From contig NZ_JAHKPI010000014.1 in assembly GCF_018860425.1 (NCBI RefSeq), positions 806,329-870,328 on the forward strand: a stretch of DNA of 64,000 nt, in the 5' to 3' direction. Below, one piece after another: positions 54,356 through 64,000 of the stretch. The translations under genes were made by a program, and so were the position numbers. The DNA is from Marinobacter sp. F3R08 (GTDB taxonomy: Bacteria > Pseudomonadota > Gammaproteobacteria > Pseudomonadales > Oleiphilaceae). The notes under the pieces are model-generated. The model searched no databases and was not told the DNA's origin. It saw only the letters and a program-made list of their open reading frames with translations. Numbering within the stretch: the first letter of the stretch is position 1; every line of letters starts with the position of its first letter.

Positions 54356-55114
54356 TTGAGTGAGAAAGACTATACCGTGCCAGCCCTGTACAAGGGGCTG
54401 CGCATCCTGGAGATGTTCGACAGTACTTGTCGGGCATTGAGCCAGGTGGAGATGGCCGAACGCCTGGGGGTGAGCACAAGCTCGATTTACCGGATTGTGC
54501 AGACCCTGACATCCATGGGTTACCTGAACAAAATCGGAACCAACACCTATGCGCTCGGCACTCAAGTGGTTTCCCGGGGTTTCAGCTACCTTGCCAATCG
54601 TGAAATAGTCGAGGTTGCTGCCTCATTTATTACTCAGTTGCGCGATGGCACTTCGTTGTCCAGTCATGTCGGGGTTCGTGACGGCACCGAAGTGCTCTAT
54701 GTGTTTCGAGCGCTGGCCTTGCAGCGGGTGTCGGTCAACGTGCCTGTGGGTACCCGCTTCCCGCTGCATACAACGGCTATGGGCAGGGCGCTTTTGATGG
54801 GGATGACTCCCGCTGAGCTGCAAAGTCTTTTCCAGGGACAGCGGCTGGATGGTTACCCTCGACCCGCGCCCCAGACAATGCCCGAACTGATTTCTCTTTG
54901 TGAAAAAGAGCGCGCACAAGGGTGGACTCATCATTATTCGGACCACTCAACGGCACTGGCAGTACCTATCCGGAACTTTACCGGGCAGGTGATCGCTGCC
55001 ATTAATATTTCTGGTCCGGATCCAGTGATGAATGCAGACGGGGTGATGGAAACGTTGCGCTCTGAGTTGAGACAGACTGCAACCGAAATCATGAGGCAGG
55101 TCGGTGGAATCTAG
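54356..55114 (+). CDS. IclR-family regulator of the TAXI operon
   Basis: 252-residue IclR-type regulator. The helix-turn-helix is at residues about 8-70 (LYKGLRILEMFDSTCRALSQ, then GVSTSSIYRIVQTLTSMGYL). The ligand domain has FPLHTTAMGRALLMGMTP and WTHHYSDHSTALAVPIRN. It begins with TTG at 54356, with GGGAG eight bases upstream. It follows the permease by 12 bases, so it is the last gene of the operon. It differs clearly from the IclR at 48649-49458. Confidence 0.87.
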   Translation: MSEKDYTVPALYKGLRILEMFDSTCRALSQVEMAERLGVSTSSIYRIVQTLTSMGYLNKIGTNTYALGTQVVSRGFSYLANREIVEVAASFITQLRDGTSLSSHVGVRDGTEVLYVFRALALQRVSVNVPVGTRFPLHTTAMGRALLMGMTPAELQSLFQGQRLDGYPRPAPQTMPELISLCEKERAQGWTHHYSDHSTALAVPIRNFTGQVIAAINISGPDPVMNADGVMETLRSELRQTATEIMRQVGGI

Positions 55115-55216
55115 CCGCCTGAGGCTTTAACTGCCAGGGCGTGACCGACGGATGGCTGCGCCAGTCTCAAGGCGGGACTGGCGGGCGCTGACTACGTGGC
55201 GCCCCAGAAACAACAA

Positions 55217-55235
55217 AGCCCGCACAAGGCGGGCT
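55217..55235 (-). terminator. Terminator of tRNA-Phe
   Basis: AGCCCGC and GCGGGCT (55217-55223, 55229-55235) form a perfect stem with a five-base loop. On the minus strand TTTGTTGTTT follows. It lies 15 bases beyond the tRNA 3' end. Confidence 0.8.
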
Positions 55236-55249
55236 AAGTCATTGAATAA

Positions 55250-55325
55250 TGGTGCCCGGAGGCGGAATCGAACCACCGACACGGGGATTTTCAATCCCCT
55301 GCTCTACCAACTGAGCTATCCGGGC
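55250..55325 (-). tRNA. tRNA-Phe (GAA)
   Basis: 76-base tRNA with encoded CCA. The acceptor stem GCCCGGA/TCCGGGC, the D arm, the anticodon stem GGGGA/TCCCC with loop TTGAAAA (anticodon GAA) and the T arm with GGTTCGATTCC are all complete. GAA reads Phe codons UUC and UUU. Confidence 0.97.
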
Positions 55326-55356
55326 GTGTTGCGCTACTGCTGTGCAACGGGGCGCT

Positions 55357-55385
55357 ATTAAACCGGTTTCGATGTTTTGAGTCAA
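55357..55385 (-). promoter_or_regulatory. Promoter of tRNA-Phe with a GC-rich discriminator
   Basis: On the minus strand TTGACT (55380-55385) and TTTAAT (55357-55362) are spaced by 17 bases. AGCGCCCC follows the -10 element, the GC-rich discriminator typical of stringently controlled stable-RNA promoters. The mature tRNA begins 32 bases downstream of the -10 element. Confidence 0.7.
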
Positions 55386-55446
55386 GGCTGAGCCGGAAAA
55401 AAATACGAATCTTTTCAGACCTGCTCAGCCTTTGATCAATCCGGCT

Positions 55447-55719
55447 TTATTGTTCTGGTGGAACGTAGCCGTCGGCCTTGTCGAAAGGCTCGTTATTGAA
55501 GAAGTGCTCCATCTGCGCCTGCAGGTATTTACGGGTGTTCGGGTCCATCAGGCTCAGGTGCTTTTCATTTATCAGCATGGTCTGTTGGGCCTGCCATTCT
55601 TCCCAGGCCTGTTTCGATACGTTCTCGAAGATATCCTGGCCTCTGGCGCCCGGCATGGGCGGGAAATCCAGGCCATCCAGCTCTTTCTGGTATTTACGGC
55701 AGAAAACGGTGCGGCTCAT
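55447..55719 (-). CDS. yggX: Fe(2+)-trafficking protein YggX
   Basis: 90-residue YggX-family protein that helps protect iron-sulfur clusters from oxidants. [20 protein letters not shown] holds the conserved Cys7, and [19 protein letters not shown] is the family block. The ATG at 55719 follows AGGAGCCGCC. It is next to mutY, as in many gammaproteobacteria, with 75 bases between them. Confidence 0.95.
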   Translation of the reverse strand: MSRTVFCRKYQKELDGLDFPPMPGARGQDIFENVSKQAWEEWQAQQTMLINEKHLSLMDPNTRKYLQAQMEHFFNNEPFDKADGYVPPEQ

Positions 55720-55794
55720 GGCGGCTCCTGTTGGCATGTGTCAGTGGCGGTGATGATAACAGATCGAAACGGGCGAAGGCCCGGGTGGTGCGGT

Positions 55795-56862
55795 TCAAAG
55801 CAGGGCTGCTTGCTCAGGTTCGGTAAGCAGGGAGCGAATCGGTGCCGGTAGCCCGAGGTTCAGAGCATCATGGCGGTGCAGCCATTTCAGGTGATCCCGG
55901 TCTGCGATACTGGTGGCGTTGCCTTTCACGTTCAGGCGCGCGGGCTGTATGTGCAGGTGGTAATGGGAAAACGTGTGACGGAAACCACTGATCAGCTTCG
56001 GTTCTCCGCAATCCAGCCCCAGGTTCTGTTCGCAGGCTTCCTGGAGTTCGTCTGCACCATAGGCCGGGTCCAGTTCAGGCAGGCTCCAGAGGCCGCCCCA
56101 GATGCCACTGGGCGGACGGCGTTCGAGCAAAATCCGTCCCTCGTCGTCTTCAAGGATCACCATCCAGGTGGTCTTCTCAGGCTTGGCCTTTTTGGGTTTG
56201 GAGCCCGGGTAGAGTGTGGTTTCGCCCCGGGCATAGGCCTGGCAGCCGTCTTGCAGCGGGCAGCTGTCGCAGGTTGGACGGCTGCGGTTACACACCATGG
56301 CGCCCAGATCCATGATGCCCTGGGTGTAGTCGCGCACGCGTTGCTCCGGGGTGTGCTCCTCTGCCCGTTGCCAGAGCTGGTTCAGCACGGCGGTCTGGCC
56401 CGGCCAGCCGGGGATGGCGTGGTAGCGGGCCAGTACGCGTTTTACGTTGCCGTCGAGTATGGCCGCGCGAATGCCGAATGCCTGGGCCAGTATTGCGGCA
56501 GCGGTGGAGCGCCCGATCCCGGTGAGGGCCTCAAGCTGTTCCTGGTTTTGCGGAAACTCACCACCGAAGTCACGAACGACCGCCTGGGCGGCTTTCTGCA
56601 GATTTCGGGCCCGGGCGTAATAGCCGAGGCCAGACCAGTGACTGAGCACATCGTCCACAGGAGCTTCGGCCAGTGCCCGGACATCCGGAAAACGCTTCAT
56701 GAACGCTTCGAAGTAGGGGATGACGGTAGTGACCTGGGTTTGCTGCAGCATGATCTCCGAAACCCACACGCGGTAGGCGTTCCGGTTATGGTGCCACGGC
56801 AGGTCATGCCGGCCGTGGCTGTCGTACCAGTTCAGCAGTTTGTGGGCGAAACTGTCGGGCAT
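55795..56862 (-). CDS. mutY: A/G-specific adenine DNA glycosylase
   Basis: 355-residue base-excision enzyme that removes adenine opposite 8-oxoguanine. WVSEIMLQQTQVTTVIPYF contains the catalytic Glu; LTGIGRSTAAAIL is the helix-hairpin-helix; the catalytic Asp lies in AILDGNVKRVLAR. The iron-sulfur loop is C-X6-C-X2-C-X5-C (CNRSRPTCDSCPLQDGC). The C-terminal NUDIX-like domain (about 225-350) reads 8-oxoG. The start overlaps the stop of the AsmA gene. Confidence 0.96.
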   Translation of the reverse strand: MPDSFAHKLLNWYDSHGRHDLPWHHNRNAYRVWVSEIMLQQTQVTTVIPYFEAFMKRFPDVRALAEAPVDDVLSHWSGLGYYARARNLQKAAQAVVRDFGGEFPQNQEQLEALTGIGRSTAAAILAQAFGIRAAILDGNVKRVLARYHAIPGWPGQTAVLNQLWQRAEEHTPEQRVRDYTQGIMDLGAMVCNRSRPTCDSCPLQDGCQAYARGETTLYPGSKPKKAKPEKTTWMVILEDDEGRILLERRPPSGIWGGLWSLPELDPAYGADELQEACEQNLGLDCGEPKLISGFRHTFSHYHLHIQPARLNVKGNATSIADRDHLKWLHRHDALNLGLPAPIRSLLTEPEQAALL

Positions 56863-59039
56863 CAGTTGAGCAGGCCTTTGAGTTTGTCGCCGAGTTCATC
56901 GCCCAGTTTTTCCTTGATCTTCTCTTCCGCCTTGTCCTTGGCTTTATTCACTTCCTCTTGCGCCTTGGCTTTGGCTGCGTTCGCCGCGATGGTTTTCAGG
57001 GTGTCCCTGAAGCGTGAGCCATCGAAAGAGCAGAGGCCGCCGGGGTTCTCGGCGAAGTTGCCACGGCATTCCACCGGAATAACCGCGTTCTCAACATACT
57101 CGGTAACCCGGCAGGCGTTGTCCCGGTGGATCTCGCCCACAACTCTCAGACCCACTTCGTAGTCGATCTGGCTCTGGGCCATGTCCACGGTACCATTGCC
57201 TTCAAGCCGCATGCCGGCCAGCGCTGCTACCAGGTCGGTGTTGTTCAGGGTGTTGCCGTTGATGTCCAGGGTGCCGTGCATATCGTTAAAGGGCGTGCTG
57301 GTGCCCCAGTCTGTCGTTGTCAGTTCATCCTGGTTCACCAGAGCGATTCCCTGACAGGCCATATGGGTCAGATTCATCTGGCGAAATTCGCCTTCAGCCA
57401 GATTGAAGCTGATCTGACCATCGGCATTGCTGCGCAGTGCCGAGATGCGGTTGCCGCTGGAGGTGGCATTGATCTTCAGGTTGGCGCCGCCGATGAGCAT
57501 GTCCACTTCCGCGAGATCGGTCAGCAGGGGCAGGGTTTGTACGTTGGTGACATCCGAGCCAACGGACCATTTCGGATTATCGCTGCGGGCATCGAGGGTC
57601 ACATTGGCGCCAAAGCTGCCTTCGTACAGCTGACCACTGAATTCATCTACCTTCAGCAGGCCGTCCTTGGCGGTTGTGCTGGCCTTGATTTCGTTGATGG
57701 TCAGGTTGCTGACGATCAGCTGGCCGAGGCCCAGATCAATGTCCAGCAGCAGGCTGCGAATGGTCTCCAGGGGCAGAAGATCGCCCTCTGGTCCGGAGGC
57801 GGCGGTTTCCTGGGGGGCAGGCGCCTCTTCGGTTTGTTGCTCTGTATCTCCGTCGGATTGAGGTGGCAGGTACCGGTCTGCGTTCAGCTCGTCGCCCTGG
57901 AGTTTAAACACGATACCGGTGTCAGCCAGGTTGTAGCTGCCTGAGCCGTTGAACGTGGTGTCATCCAGCTTGATGGTCAGATCGGTCAGCTCCACCTTGC
58001 CGGCAGGGCCGCCAATGCCGGTGGAGAACGCGATCGCTTCAAGCACGTCCGGGTCGCTGGTTTCCATTGCGGGCTGGCCAAGATTGTCGAGCAGTTCCTT
58101 GAGGGAAAACTCGGCAATTGACACTTCACCGCTCAGTGTTGGCTTGTCACCGAATCCGGAAACAGTCAGGTCGGTAGACAGGTTCAGGTTTGCGAGGCTG
58201 GCAGTAAAGTCGCTCAGGTTGGCGGTTTCGTTTTCCAGGTTGGCCCTGGCAGAACCGGCCAGCTCAGCCGTGACTTCTTTGCCGCCGAATGGCTCGCCAG
58301 TCATGTCGAACACGGCAGTCAGACCGGACACGGCGAAATCGTTGAGAGCCTGGTTGGCGGCAAGCTGGGCGCTGATGCTTCCATCCACTTCAAATGTAGG
58401 CTGGGTCGTGGCAACCCGGAATCCGATTTCCAGAGGGAACTCTGAGCCCAGAGTGATGTTACTGGCATTAACGGTGAAGTTATCCAACGTGACTGACTGG
58501 CCCGTGGTCTTGTCGGAGTAGTGCACCTGGGCATTGCTGATCTGAACATTTTCAACATTGAAATTGAGGGCCTCACCACTGGCACCCTCATCTTCCTGTG
58601 CCGGCTCATCCTGGGCGCCCGCTGTTTCTTCTGTTGCCGCTCCGGGCGGCTTCTCGGGCATGATGCGTGTCCAGTTGCCGTTACCCTGCTCATCCACTTC
58701 GAGGCGGGCGTCAAGCCCGTCAAGCACGAAGGTATCTACCTTCGGAGACATGGCAATGAGTGACCAGAAGTCGATCTGGGCGACCAGCTGCTCCAGGGCA
58801 ATAAAGCGATTGCCTTCCAGCGTGGCCTCTACGGAATTCAGCTCCAGACCCAACGGAATGAAAGACCAGCTAATGTCGCCTTCCAGCAGCAGGTCCAGGT
58901 TTGTTGCATCCTCAACGGCCTGCTCAATCTGAGGTTTGTAATCGTTGGGGTTAATCACTGCCATGGCGATGGCAACGGCGGCCACGGCGAGAATGATCAG
59001 CGCAACCAGGCCAATGAACGCATAACGGAGGGCTTTCAT
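56862..59039 (-). CDS. AsmA-family inner-membrane protein
   Basis: 725-residue protein with one N-terminal membrane helix (YAFIGLVALIILAVAAVAIA) and a large periplasmic part rich in beta structure. The AsmA start (NPNDYKPQIEQAVEDATNLDL, then EGDISWSFIPLGLELNSVE) and the C-terminal block (LNNTDLVAALAGMRLEGNG) are clear. It ends in a Lys/Glu coiled coil (about residues 690-720). Acidic low-complexity stretches lie near residues 130-155 and 400-420. AsmA-like proteins are linked to lipid transport and outer-membrane assembly. It is upstream of and overlaps mutY. Confidence 0.9.
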   Translation of the reverse strand: MKALRYAFIGLVALIILAVAAVAIAMAVINPNDYKPQIEQAVEDATNLDLLLEGDISWSFIPLGLELNSVEATLEGNRFIALEQLVAQIDFWSLIAMSPKVDTFVLDGLDARLEVDEQGNGNWTRIMPEKPPGAATEETAGAQDEPAQEDEGASGEALNFNVENVQISNAQVHYSDKTTGQSVTLDNFTVNASNITLGSEFPLEIGFRVATTQPTFEVDGSISAQLAANQALNDFAVSGLTAVFDMTGEPFGGKEVTAELAGSARANLENETANLSDFTASLANLNLSTDLTVSGFGDKPTLSGEVSIAEFSLKELLDNLGQPAMETSDPDVLEAIAFSTGIGGPAGKVELTDLTIKLDDTTFNGSGSYNLADTGIVFKLQGDELNADRYLPPQSDGDTEQQTEEAPAPQETAASGPEGDLLPLETIRSLLLDIDLGLGQLIVSNLTINEIKASTTAKDGLLKVDEFSGQLYEGSFGANVTLDARSDNPKWSVGSDVTNVQTLPLLTDLAEVDMLIGGANLKINATSSGNRISALRSNADGQISFNLAEGEFRQMNLTHMACQGIALVNQDELTTTDWGTSTPFNDMHGTLDINGNTLNNTDLVAALAGMRLEGNGTVDMAQSQIDYEVGLRVVGEIHRDNACRVTEYVENAVIPVECRGNFAENPGGLCSFDGSRFRDTLKTIAANAAKAKAQEEVNKAKDKAEEKIKEKLGDELGDKLKGLLN

Positions 59040-59233
59040 GATTAAGGCTTCCTTCCTGATGTTGGGAGCTTGCAGTAATTCGGGGCGAATATCGACGCCA
59101 ATGACCCAAAGGATAACGCAGGGTTAACAAATTAACAGCGCAGGAGTATGACAATGCCGTAGTGTTGGGCCAAAATACATATCCTTGATTTTACGACTAC
59201 ATTGATGCCAATAAACATAAGAAGGAGTTGGCC

Positions 59234-59695
59234 GTGGCTATTACTGTTTCGATTGAGCTGAACCGGGAACTTGAAATTCCGGGAAGCTACGATGACGTCT
59301 TTGATCTGCTGGCGGATGTGCCACGTTCTGCCAGCCACTTCCCCAAGGTCCATAAACTGACCGATCTTGGTGACAACACCTACCGCTGGGAGATGGAGAA
59401 AGTCGGCGTCGACAAGCATGCGATTCAATCCGTGTATGCCTGCAAATACCATTCGGATAAAGAAGCCGGAACGATCACCTGGGACCCTGTTAAGGGGGAA
59501 GGTAATGGTATTGTGAGCGGTTCCTGGACCGTCAGATCCACTGGAGAACAGGCCACCACGGTGAAGTTTCGCACTAGTGCAGAACTCACCGTGCCGCTGC
59601 CAAGCCTGCTCAAGCTGGCAATCAGCCCGGTGATCAAACACGAGTTCAACAGCCTCGTGGACACCTACATGAACAATCTCAAGAAGGCGTTCTGA
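59234..59695 (+). CDS. SRPBCC-family (START-like) protein
   Basis: 153-residue single-domain protein of the SRPBCC fold, which has a deep hydrophobic pocket. LNRELEIPGSYDDVFDLLADVPRSASHFPKV and the closing helix region KHEFNSLVDTYMNNLKKAF (cut here in part) suit the fold. The GTG at 59234 has AAGGAG six bases upstream; TTG at 59228 is too close. Function and ligand are unknown. It diverges from the AsmA gene. Confidence 0.72.
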   Translation: MAITVSIELNRELEIPGSYDDVFDLLADVPRSASHFPKVHKLTDLGDNTYRWEMEKVGVDKHAIQSVYACKYHSDKEAGTITWDPVKGEGNGIVSGSWTVRSTGEQATTVKFRTSAELTVPLPSLLKLAISPVIKHEFNSLVDTYMNNLKKAF

Positions 59696-59752
59696 CCGCG
59701 TTTTCTATCAGGTCGATTAAACCGGTTGTGGGACTCCAGGGGGCATAGAAGG

Positions 59753-59758
59753 TATAAT
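59753..59758 (+). promoter_or_regulatory. Candidate -10 element for hisBHAF
   Basis: A perfect TATAAT lies 53 bases before the hisB ATG. No good -35 element is seen at a spacing of 16-18 bases, so an activator or upstream his genes may also be involved. Confidence 0.4.
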
Positions 59759-59810
59759 TGCCGGATTATCTATTTCCGGCATTATGCCGCTCAATTGTCA
59801 CGGAGCCCCC

Positions 59811-60404
59811 ATGGCCGAACGTAAGGCTCGGGTAGAACGAAATACCCTTGAAACCCAGATTACCGTTGAGATTGATCTCGACGGCACCGGCAAATCCAGT
59901 TTCGACACAGGCGTCCCCTTCCTCGAGCACATGATGGACCAGATTGCGCGGCATGGTCTCGTGGATCTGAATATTGTTTCCAAGGGCGACCTGCACATTG
60001 ACGATCACCATACGGTGGAAGATATCGGTATCACCCTCGGGCAGGCTTTCAAGCAGGCTGTTGGTGACAAGAAAGGTATCCGTCGTTACGGCCATGCCTA
60101 TGTGCCTCTGGATGAAGCCCTGTCTCGCGTGGTGATTGATCTGTCTGGCCGCCCGGGCCTGATGATGGACGTACCCTATACCCGGGGCGCCGTTGGCGGC
60201 TTCGATGTGGATCTGTTCGAGGAATTCTTCCACGGCTTCGTGAACCACTCCATGGTGACCCTGCATATCGATAATCTGAAGGGCAAGAACACCCATCACC
60301 AGATTGAAACTGTGTTCAAGGCCTTTGGCCGCGCTCTTCGCATGGCTATCGAGATGGACGATCGAATGGCGGGTATTACCCCGTCGACCAAAGGCTCGCT
60401 GTAA
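59811..60404 (+). CDS. hisB: Imidazoleglycerol-phosphate dehydratase
   Basis: 197-residue monofunctional HisB, sixth step of histidine synthesis. Metal-binding repeats are [15 protein letters not shown] and [18 protein letters not shown], with [13 protein letters not shown] near the N terminus. The N-terminal phosphatase domain found in E. coli HisB is absent, as in pseudomonads. CGGAG precedes the ATG at 59811. Confidence 0.97.
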   Translation: MAERKARVERNTLETQITVEIDLDGTGKSSFDTGVPFLEHMMDQIARHGLVDLNIVSKGDLHIDDHHTVEDIGITLGQAFKQAVGDKKGIRRYGHAYVPLDEALSRVVIDLSGRPGLMMDVPYTRGAVGGFDVDLFEEFFHGFVNHSMVTLHIDNLKGKNTHHQIETVFKAFGRALRMAIEMDDRMAGITPSTKGSL

Positions 60405-60432
60405 CCGGCTACCCAAGGACACCGCAACAATC

Positions 60433-61074
60433 ATGAAAACCGTTGCCATAATCGACTACGGCATGGGCAATCTTCACTCTGCCAAAAAAGCGGTAGAGCA
60501 CGTAGCCCCGAACACCACCGTTCTGGTCACCGACAACGCCGACAGAATCCGTGAAGCCGATCATGTGATTCTTCCGGGAGTGGGCGCTATCCGCGAATGT
60601 ATGGCGGAAATCCGCCGCCTGGGCGTCGACACCCTGGTTCGCGAAGTTTCCAGGGATCGACCCTTTCTGGGTATCTGCGTTGGTATGCAGGCCCTGATGT
60701 CCCGCAGTGAAGAGAATGGCGGCGTTGACTGTATCGGCCTGTTTCCATCGGAAGTGCGTTACTTCGGCGACCATCTGACCGAAAACGGAGAGCGCCTGAA
60801 GGTGCCCCACATGGGCTGGAACCAGGTGCAGCATACGATCGAGCATCCCCTGTGGCACAAGATTCCGGACGATGACCGGTTCTATTTCGTGCACAGCTTC
60901 TACGCCGAAGCTGACGGAAATGCTGATATGGCCGGCCGCACGCACTACGGCGTGGACGTTGCGGCGGCGGTAGCGAGAGATAATATTTTTGCCGTGCAAT
61001 TCCACCCGGAGAAGAGTGCCCGGGCAGGTTTGCAGTTGCTTGAGAATTTTACAAACTGGACTGGAAAATGCTGA
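60433..61074 (+). CDS. hisH: Imidazole glycerol phosphate synthase, glutamine amidotransferase subunit
   Basis: 213-residue class-I amidotransferase that supplies ammonia to HisF. The catalytic Cys lies in [11 protein letters not shown], and His and Glu are in [26 protein letters not shown] is the HisH N terminus. The stop overlaps the hisA start by seven bases. Confidence 0.97.
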   Translation: MKTVAIIDYGMGNLHSAKKAVEHVAPNTTVLVTDNADRIREADHVILPGVGAIRECMAEIRRLGVDTLVREVSRDRPFLGICVGMQALMSRSEENGGVDCIGLFPSEVRYFGDHLTENGERLKVPHMGWNQVQHTIEHPLWHKIPDDDRFYFVHSFYAEADGNADMAGRTHYGVDVAAAVARDNIFAVQFHPEKSARAGLQLLENFTNWTGKC

Positions 61075-61805
61075 TAATCCCCGCTATTGATCTGAAAGAC
61101 GGCAAATGCGTGCGCCTGCGCCAGGGTCGGATGGACGACTCCACGGTCTTTGGTGACGATCCCGTCGATATGGCGACCCGGTGGGTCGAAGCCGGTGCTC
61201 GTCGCCTGCATCTGGTCGATTTGAATGGCGCCTTTGCCGGCGAGCCGGTCAACGGCGAGATCGTACAGGCCATCGCCCGAAAATACCCCGATCTGCCGAT
61301 TCAGATCGGTGGTGGTATTCGCTCAGCAGAGACCATCGAAGCCTATCTCAAGGCTGGCGTGCAGTGGGTCATCATCGGCACCAAGGCCGTGAAAGAGCCT
61401 GAATTCGTGACTGAGATGTGCAAGAAGTTTCCTGGCCATATCATTGTTGGGCTGGACGCCAAAGATGGTCGTGTAGCCACCGATGGCTGGGCGGAAGTCT
61501 CTGAGGTGATGGCTACCGATCTGGCCAAGCGGTTTGCCAATGATGGTGTGGACGCCATTGTTTACACGGACATCAATCGTGACGGCATGATGCAGGGCGT
61601 AAATGTGGAAGCCACTGCGGCACTGGCAGAAGAGGGTGGCATCCCGGTCATTGCCTCCGGAGGAGTGACCAACATGGACGACTTGAAACGCCTGGCTACC
61701 GTGGCGGACAAAGGCATTCTTGGCGCCATCACCGGTCGTGCCATTTACGAAGGTACACTGGATGTGGCGGAAGCCCAGGCTTTCTGCGACAGCCTGAAGG
61801 GGTAG
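61068..61805 (+). CDS. hisA: ProFAR isomerase (phosphoribosylformimino-AICAR-phosphate isomerase)
   Basis: 245-residue TIM-barrel isomerase. The first catalytic Asp is in [18 protein letters not shown] and the second in [14 protein letters not shown]. The phosphate-binding blocks IQIGGGIRS and VIASGGVT are present. It is coupled to hisH and 6 bases from hisF. Confidence 0.97.
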   Translation: MLIIPAIDLKDGKCVRLRQGRMDDSTVFGDDPVDMATRWVEAGARRLHLVDLNGAFAGEPVNGEIVQAIARKYPDLPIQIGGGIRSAETIEAYLKAGVQWVIIGTKAVKEPEFVTEMCKKFPGHIIVGLDAKDGRVATDGWAEVSEVMATDLAKRFANDGVDAIVYTDINRDGMMQGVNVEATAALAEEGGIPVIASGGVTNMDDLKRLATVADKGILGAITGRAIYEGTLDVAEAQAFCDSLKG

Positions 61806-61811
61806 GAAGTT

Positions 61812-62585
<774 letters not shown>

Positions 62586-62593
62586 TCCACAGA

Positions 62594-62625
62594 GGAGTGG
62601 AGGAAAACGCGCCTCTGCTCCGCTT
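62594..62625 (+). terminator. Probable terminator after hisF
   Basis: GGAGTGGAGG (62594-62603) pairs with CCTCTGCTCC (62612-62621), with two G-T wobbles. GCTTTATTCCTTTC follows. It sits against the end of the convergent yibQ-like gene. Confidence 0.55.
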
Positions 62626-63440
62626 TATTCCTTTCTTGCAAAAGCGGGTCTGATCGCCTGTTTTTCTCCCTCTGCAAACATTTCACGGTTACCGTTACGC
62701 ACAGCCCAAAGGCCGCTGACGGTGGCAATGGCGATGCCTTGTCGATCCAGCTCAGGAAGGTGCTTTTCCAGGTAATCCACGGTGACGGTGTGGGGGTGGC
62801 CAATGCCAATGGCACTGCCGTTCTGTCGGGCACGTTTGATCAGTAGCTTGAACTGCTGATCCACAAATTCCTCGGTTTGCTCGTGGTCGAGGAAGACGTC
62901 ACGGGTCATGGTTGGTACCTGGTAGGCGGCAGCTACATCACCGGCAACAGACGATGCGATGGTGCGGCTGTCAATAAAATAAACCGGGTAGCGATACAGT
63001 TCTTTCATCACCCAATCCATGGGTTGAAGCTGCTGGGTCAGCAGGCTGCCCATGTGGTTGTTGACGCCCTGGACATGAGGAATGGACTGGAGTGCCCTGC
63101 GCAGTGTGCTGGTTATGCTCTGTTCGTCCATGTCCTGCGTCAGACCACCGGGCCCAAGGCCGTAGTTGTGGGTATTGGCCATGGGGGCGTGCAGCATGAT
63201 TTCCTTATGCCGGTCATGGGCCAGCCGGGCAAGCCGGTCTGTATGACGACGATAGGGCAGGAACGCCAGTGTCAGGGGGTGATCCAGGTTTACCAGGCGT
63301 TCCCCTTCAATCAGGTTGTGGCCCATGTCATCGATAATGATGGCAATGGTCGGTGGCAGAGCCTTCCTTGCTGGTTCTGCTGACACTGAGCCGGCCCCGC
63401 TCCACAAGGTCAGGGCCAGCACGAAACACGCTAATCTCAC
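62625..63440 (-). CDS. Divergent polysaccharide deacetylase family protein (YibQ-like)
   Basis: 271-residue exported protein. The signal peptide ends [34 protein letters not shown] and [21 protein letters not shown] follow the YibQ pattern; the TIM-barrel deacetylase fold is kept with altered metal residues. Genes of this type usually follow ctpA and envC and may act in envelope maintenance. It overlaps ctpA by four bases. Confidence 0.87.
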   Translation of the reverse strand: MRLACFVLALTLWSGAGSVSAEPARKALPPTIAIIIDDMGHNLIEGERLVNLDHPLTLAFLPYRRHTDRLARLAHDRHKEIMLHAPMANTHNYGLGPGGLTQDMDEQSITSTLRRALQSIPHVQGVNNHMGSLLTQQLQPMDWVMKELYRYPVYFIDSRTIASSVAGDVAAAYQVPTMTRDVFLDHEQTEEFVDQQFKLLIKRARQNGSAIGIGHPHTVTVDYLEKHLPELDRQGIAIATVSGLWAVRNGNREMFAEGEKQAIRPAFARKE

Positions 63441-64000
63441 TGATCGCTTCCTTCGGCCTTGCTACCGTTGTTCGGGGTCAGAATGCGGATGCCTTTAAGC
63501 AGGTTCAGTGCCGAGCGCAGCTGGTAATCCCGATCTGCAAGAGAGCTGCGTTCACTTTCCGCATCTGCCTCACCATCTTCTTGCTGGCCTTCGTTCTGAC
63601 CCACAAGGTGGCCGCTGAGATCCGCTTCGGTGAAGAAGGGTTTGCTGTCGATCTCTTTCAGTTCTGCCGGTCGCACTTCTATATCCGGCTTGATGCCCGT
63701 GGCCTGAATGGAACGGCCATCAGGCGTGTAGTAGCGCGCAGTGGTCATTTTGATGGCATGGGTCTCATCCAGGGGGATGACCGTTTGAACGCTGCCTTTG
63801 CCAAACGATTGAGTGCCCATGACGACAGCCCGCTCGTGATCCTGGAGCGCGCCCGCGAGAATCTCGGAGGCGGAGGCGGAGCCACCGTTAATCAGAACCA
63901 CAATGGGGGTGCCCTCCATGATGTCGCCAGCGCCTGCGCTGAATCGCAGGCGTGAACTCTGGATTCGACCTTCAGTGTAGACTATCAACCCATTATCCAG
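63437..64000 (-). CDS. ctpA: C-terminal processing peptidase (S41), 3' part
   Basis: The C-terminal 187 residues of an S41 serine peptidase; the frame runs on past the right edge. The catalytic Ser is in [16 protein letters not shown] and the Lys is in [15 protein letters not shown]. The substrate-binding block [20 protein letters not shown] follows, and the tail is acidic and polar. The PDZ domain and signal lie outside the window. Order ctpA-yibQ is a common pairing. Confidence 0.92.
   Translation of the reverse strand: MDNGLIVYTEGRIQSSRLRFSAGAGDIMEGTPIVVLINGGSASASEILAGALQDHERAVVMGTQSFGKGSVQTVIPLDETHAIKMTTARYYTPDGRSIQATGIKPDIEVRPAELKEIDSKPFFTEADLSGHLVGQNEGQQEDGEADAESERSSLADRDYQLRSALNLLKGIRILTPNNGSKAEGSDQ

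Noticed and set aside
55160..55182. GCCAGTC/GACTGGC hairpin after the second IclR gene as a terminator
   Set aside because: The seven-pair stem is perfect but there is no T run on either strand.
55870..57162. A 430-codon open frame antisense to mutY and the AsmA gene
   Set aside because: It spans the junction of two well-supported genes on the other strand, has no ribosome site and shows no domain. It is a shadow frame.

Overview
The window looks like a chromosomal segment of a marine, Marinobacter-like gammaproteobacterium. This rests on its moderate-to-high GC, the two-subunit AruF/AruG arginine succinyltransferase, a DcaP-type porin, TRAP and TAXI carboxylate transporters, glycolate oxidase, and a housekeeping hisBHAF/mutY/yggX/ctpA block. 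The genus is inferred from gene content and protein style, not from any search. I saw no phage, insertion sequence, CRISPR array or rRNA. One tRNA (Phe, GAA) is present. No stretch over about 300 bases lacks a gene. The largest gaps (35414-35704 and 43952-44241) are about 290 bases.

Layout. 1-812 is the C-terminal part of aceF, followed by a bidirectional terminator and a DcaP-like porin on the minus strand. 2251-3717 is a DnaQ exonuclease/GIY-YIG fusion. 3818-10032 is the arginine succinyltransferase (AST) operon astC-aruF-aruG-astD-astB. A TetR repressor, with a paired palindromic operator, faces an RND efflux pump (10029-14936). On the minus strand aotP-aotJ-aotQ-aotM-astE (19209 to 14902) supplies arginine/ornithine uptake and the last AST enzyme, behind a probable sigma-54 promoter. 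So uptake and degradation of arginine sit together but are split by the efflux module. A nested palindrome lies between aotM and astE.

19365-28077 is a glycolate module: a FadR/GntR repressor diverges from a TRAP transporter (dctPQM), a GlcG-like protein and glcDEF. 28338-38629 is an iron-siderophore locus: an FecBCDE-type ABC transporter, a LysR regulator, two divergent TonB-dependent receptors and a second, lipoprotein binding protein. It carries three Fur-box-like sites and a repeated element that may be the LysR operator. 38648-41925 holds an RhtB exporter, a second FadR/GntR repressor and a UxaA/GarD-family dehydratase. The same operator, ACTGGTCAGACCAGT, stands in front of both GntR genes.

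41972-43951 is a membrane GGDEF-EAL protein with a degenerate GGDEF site. 44405-55114 is a catabolic region of two divergent operons. One is IclR, FAD amine oxidase, RidA, AMP-forming CoA ligase and nitronate monooxygenase. The other is a formimidoylglutamase-like ureohydrolase, TAXI binding protein, DUF1850 protein, fused TRAP permease and a second IclR. Its substrate is not obvious, and this is the best candidate for an undescribed pathway. The rest is housekeeping: tRNA-Phe, yggX, mutY, an AsmA protein, an SRPBCC protein, hisB-hisH-hisA-hisF, a YibQ-like deacetylase and the 3' part of ctpA.
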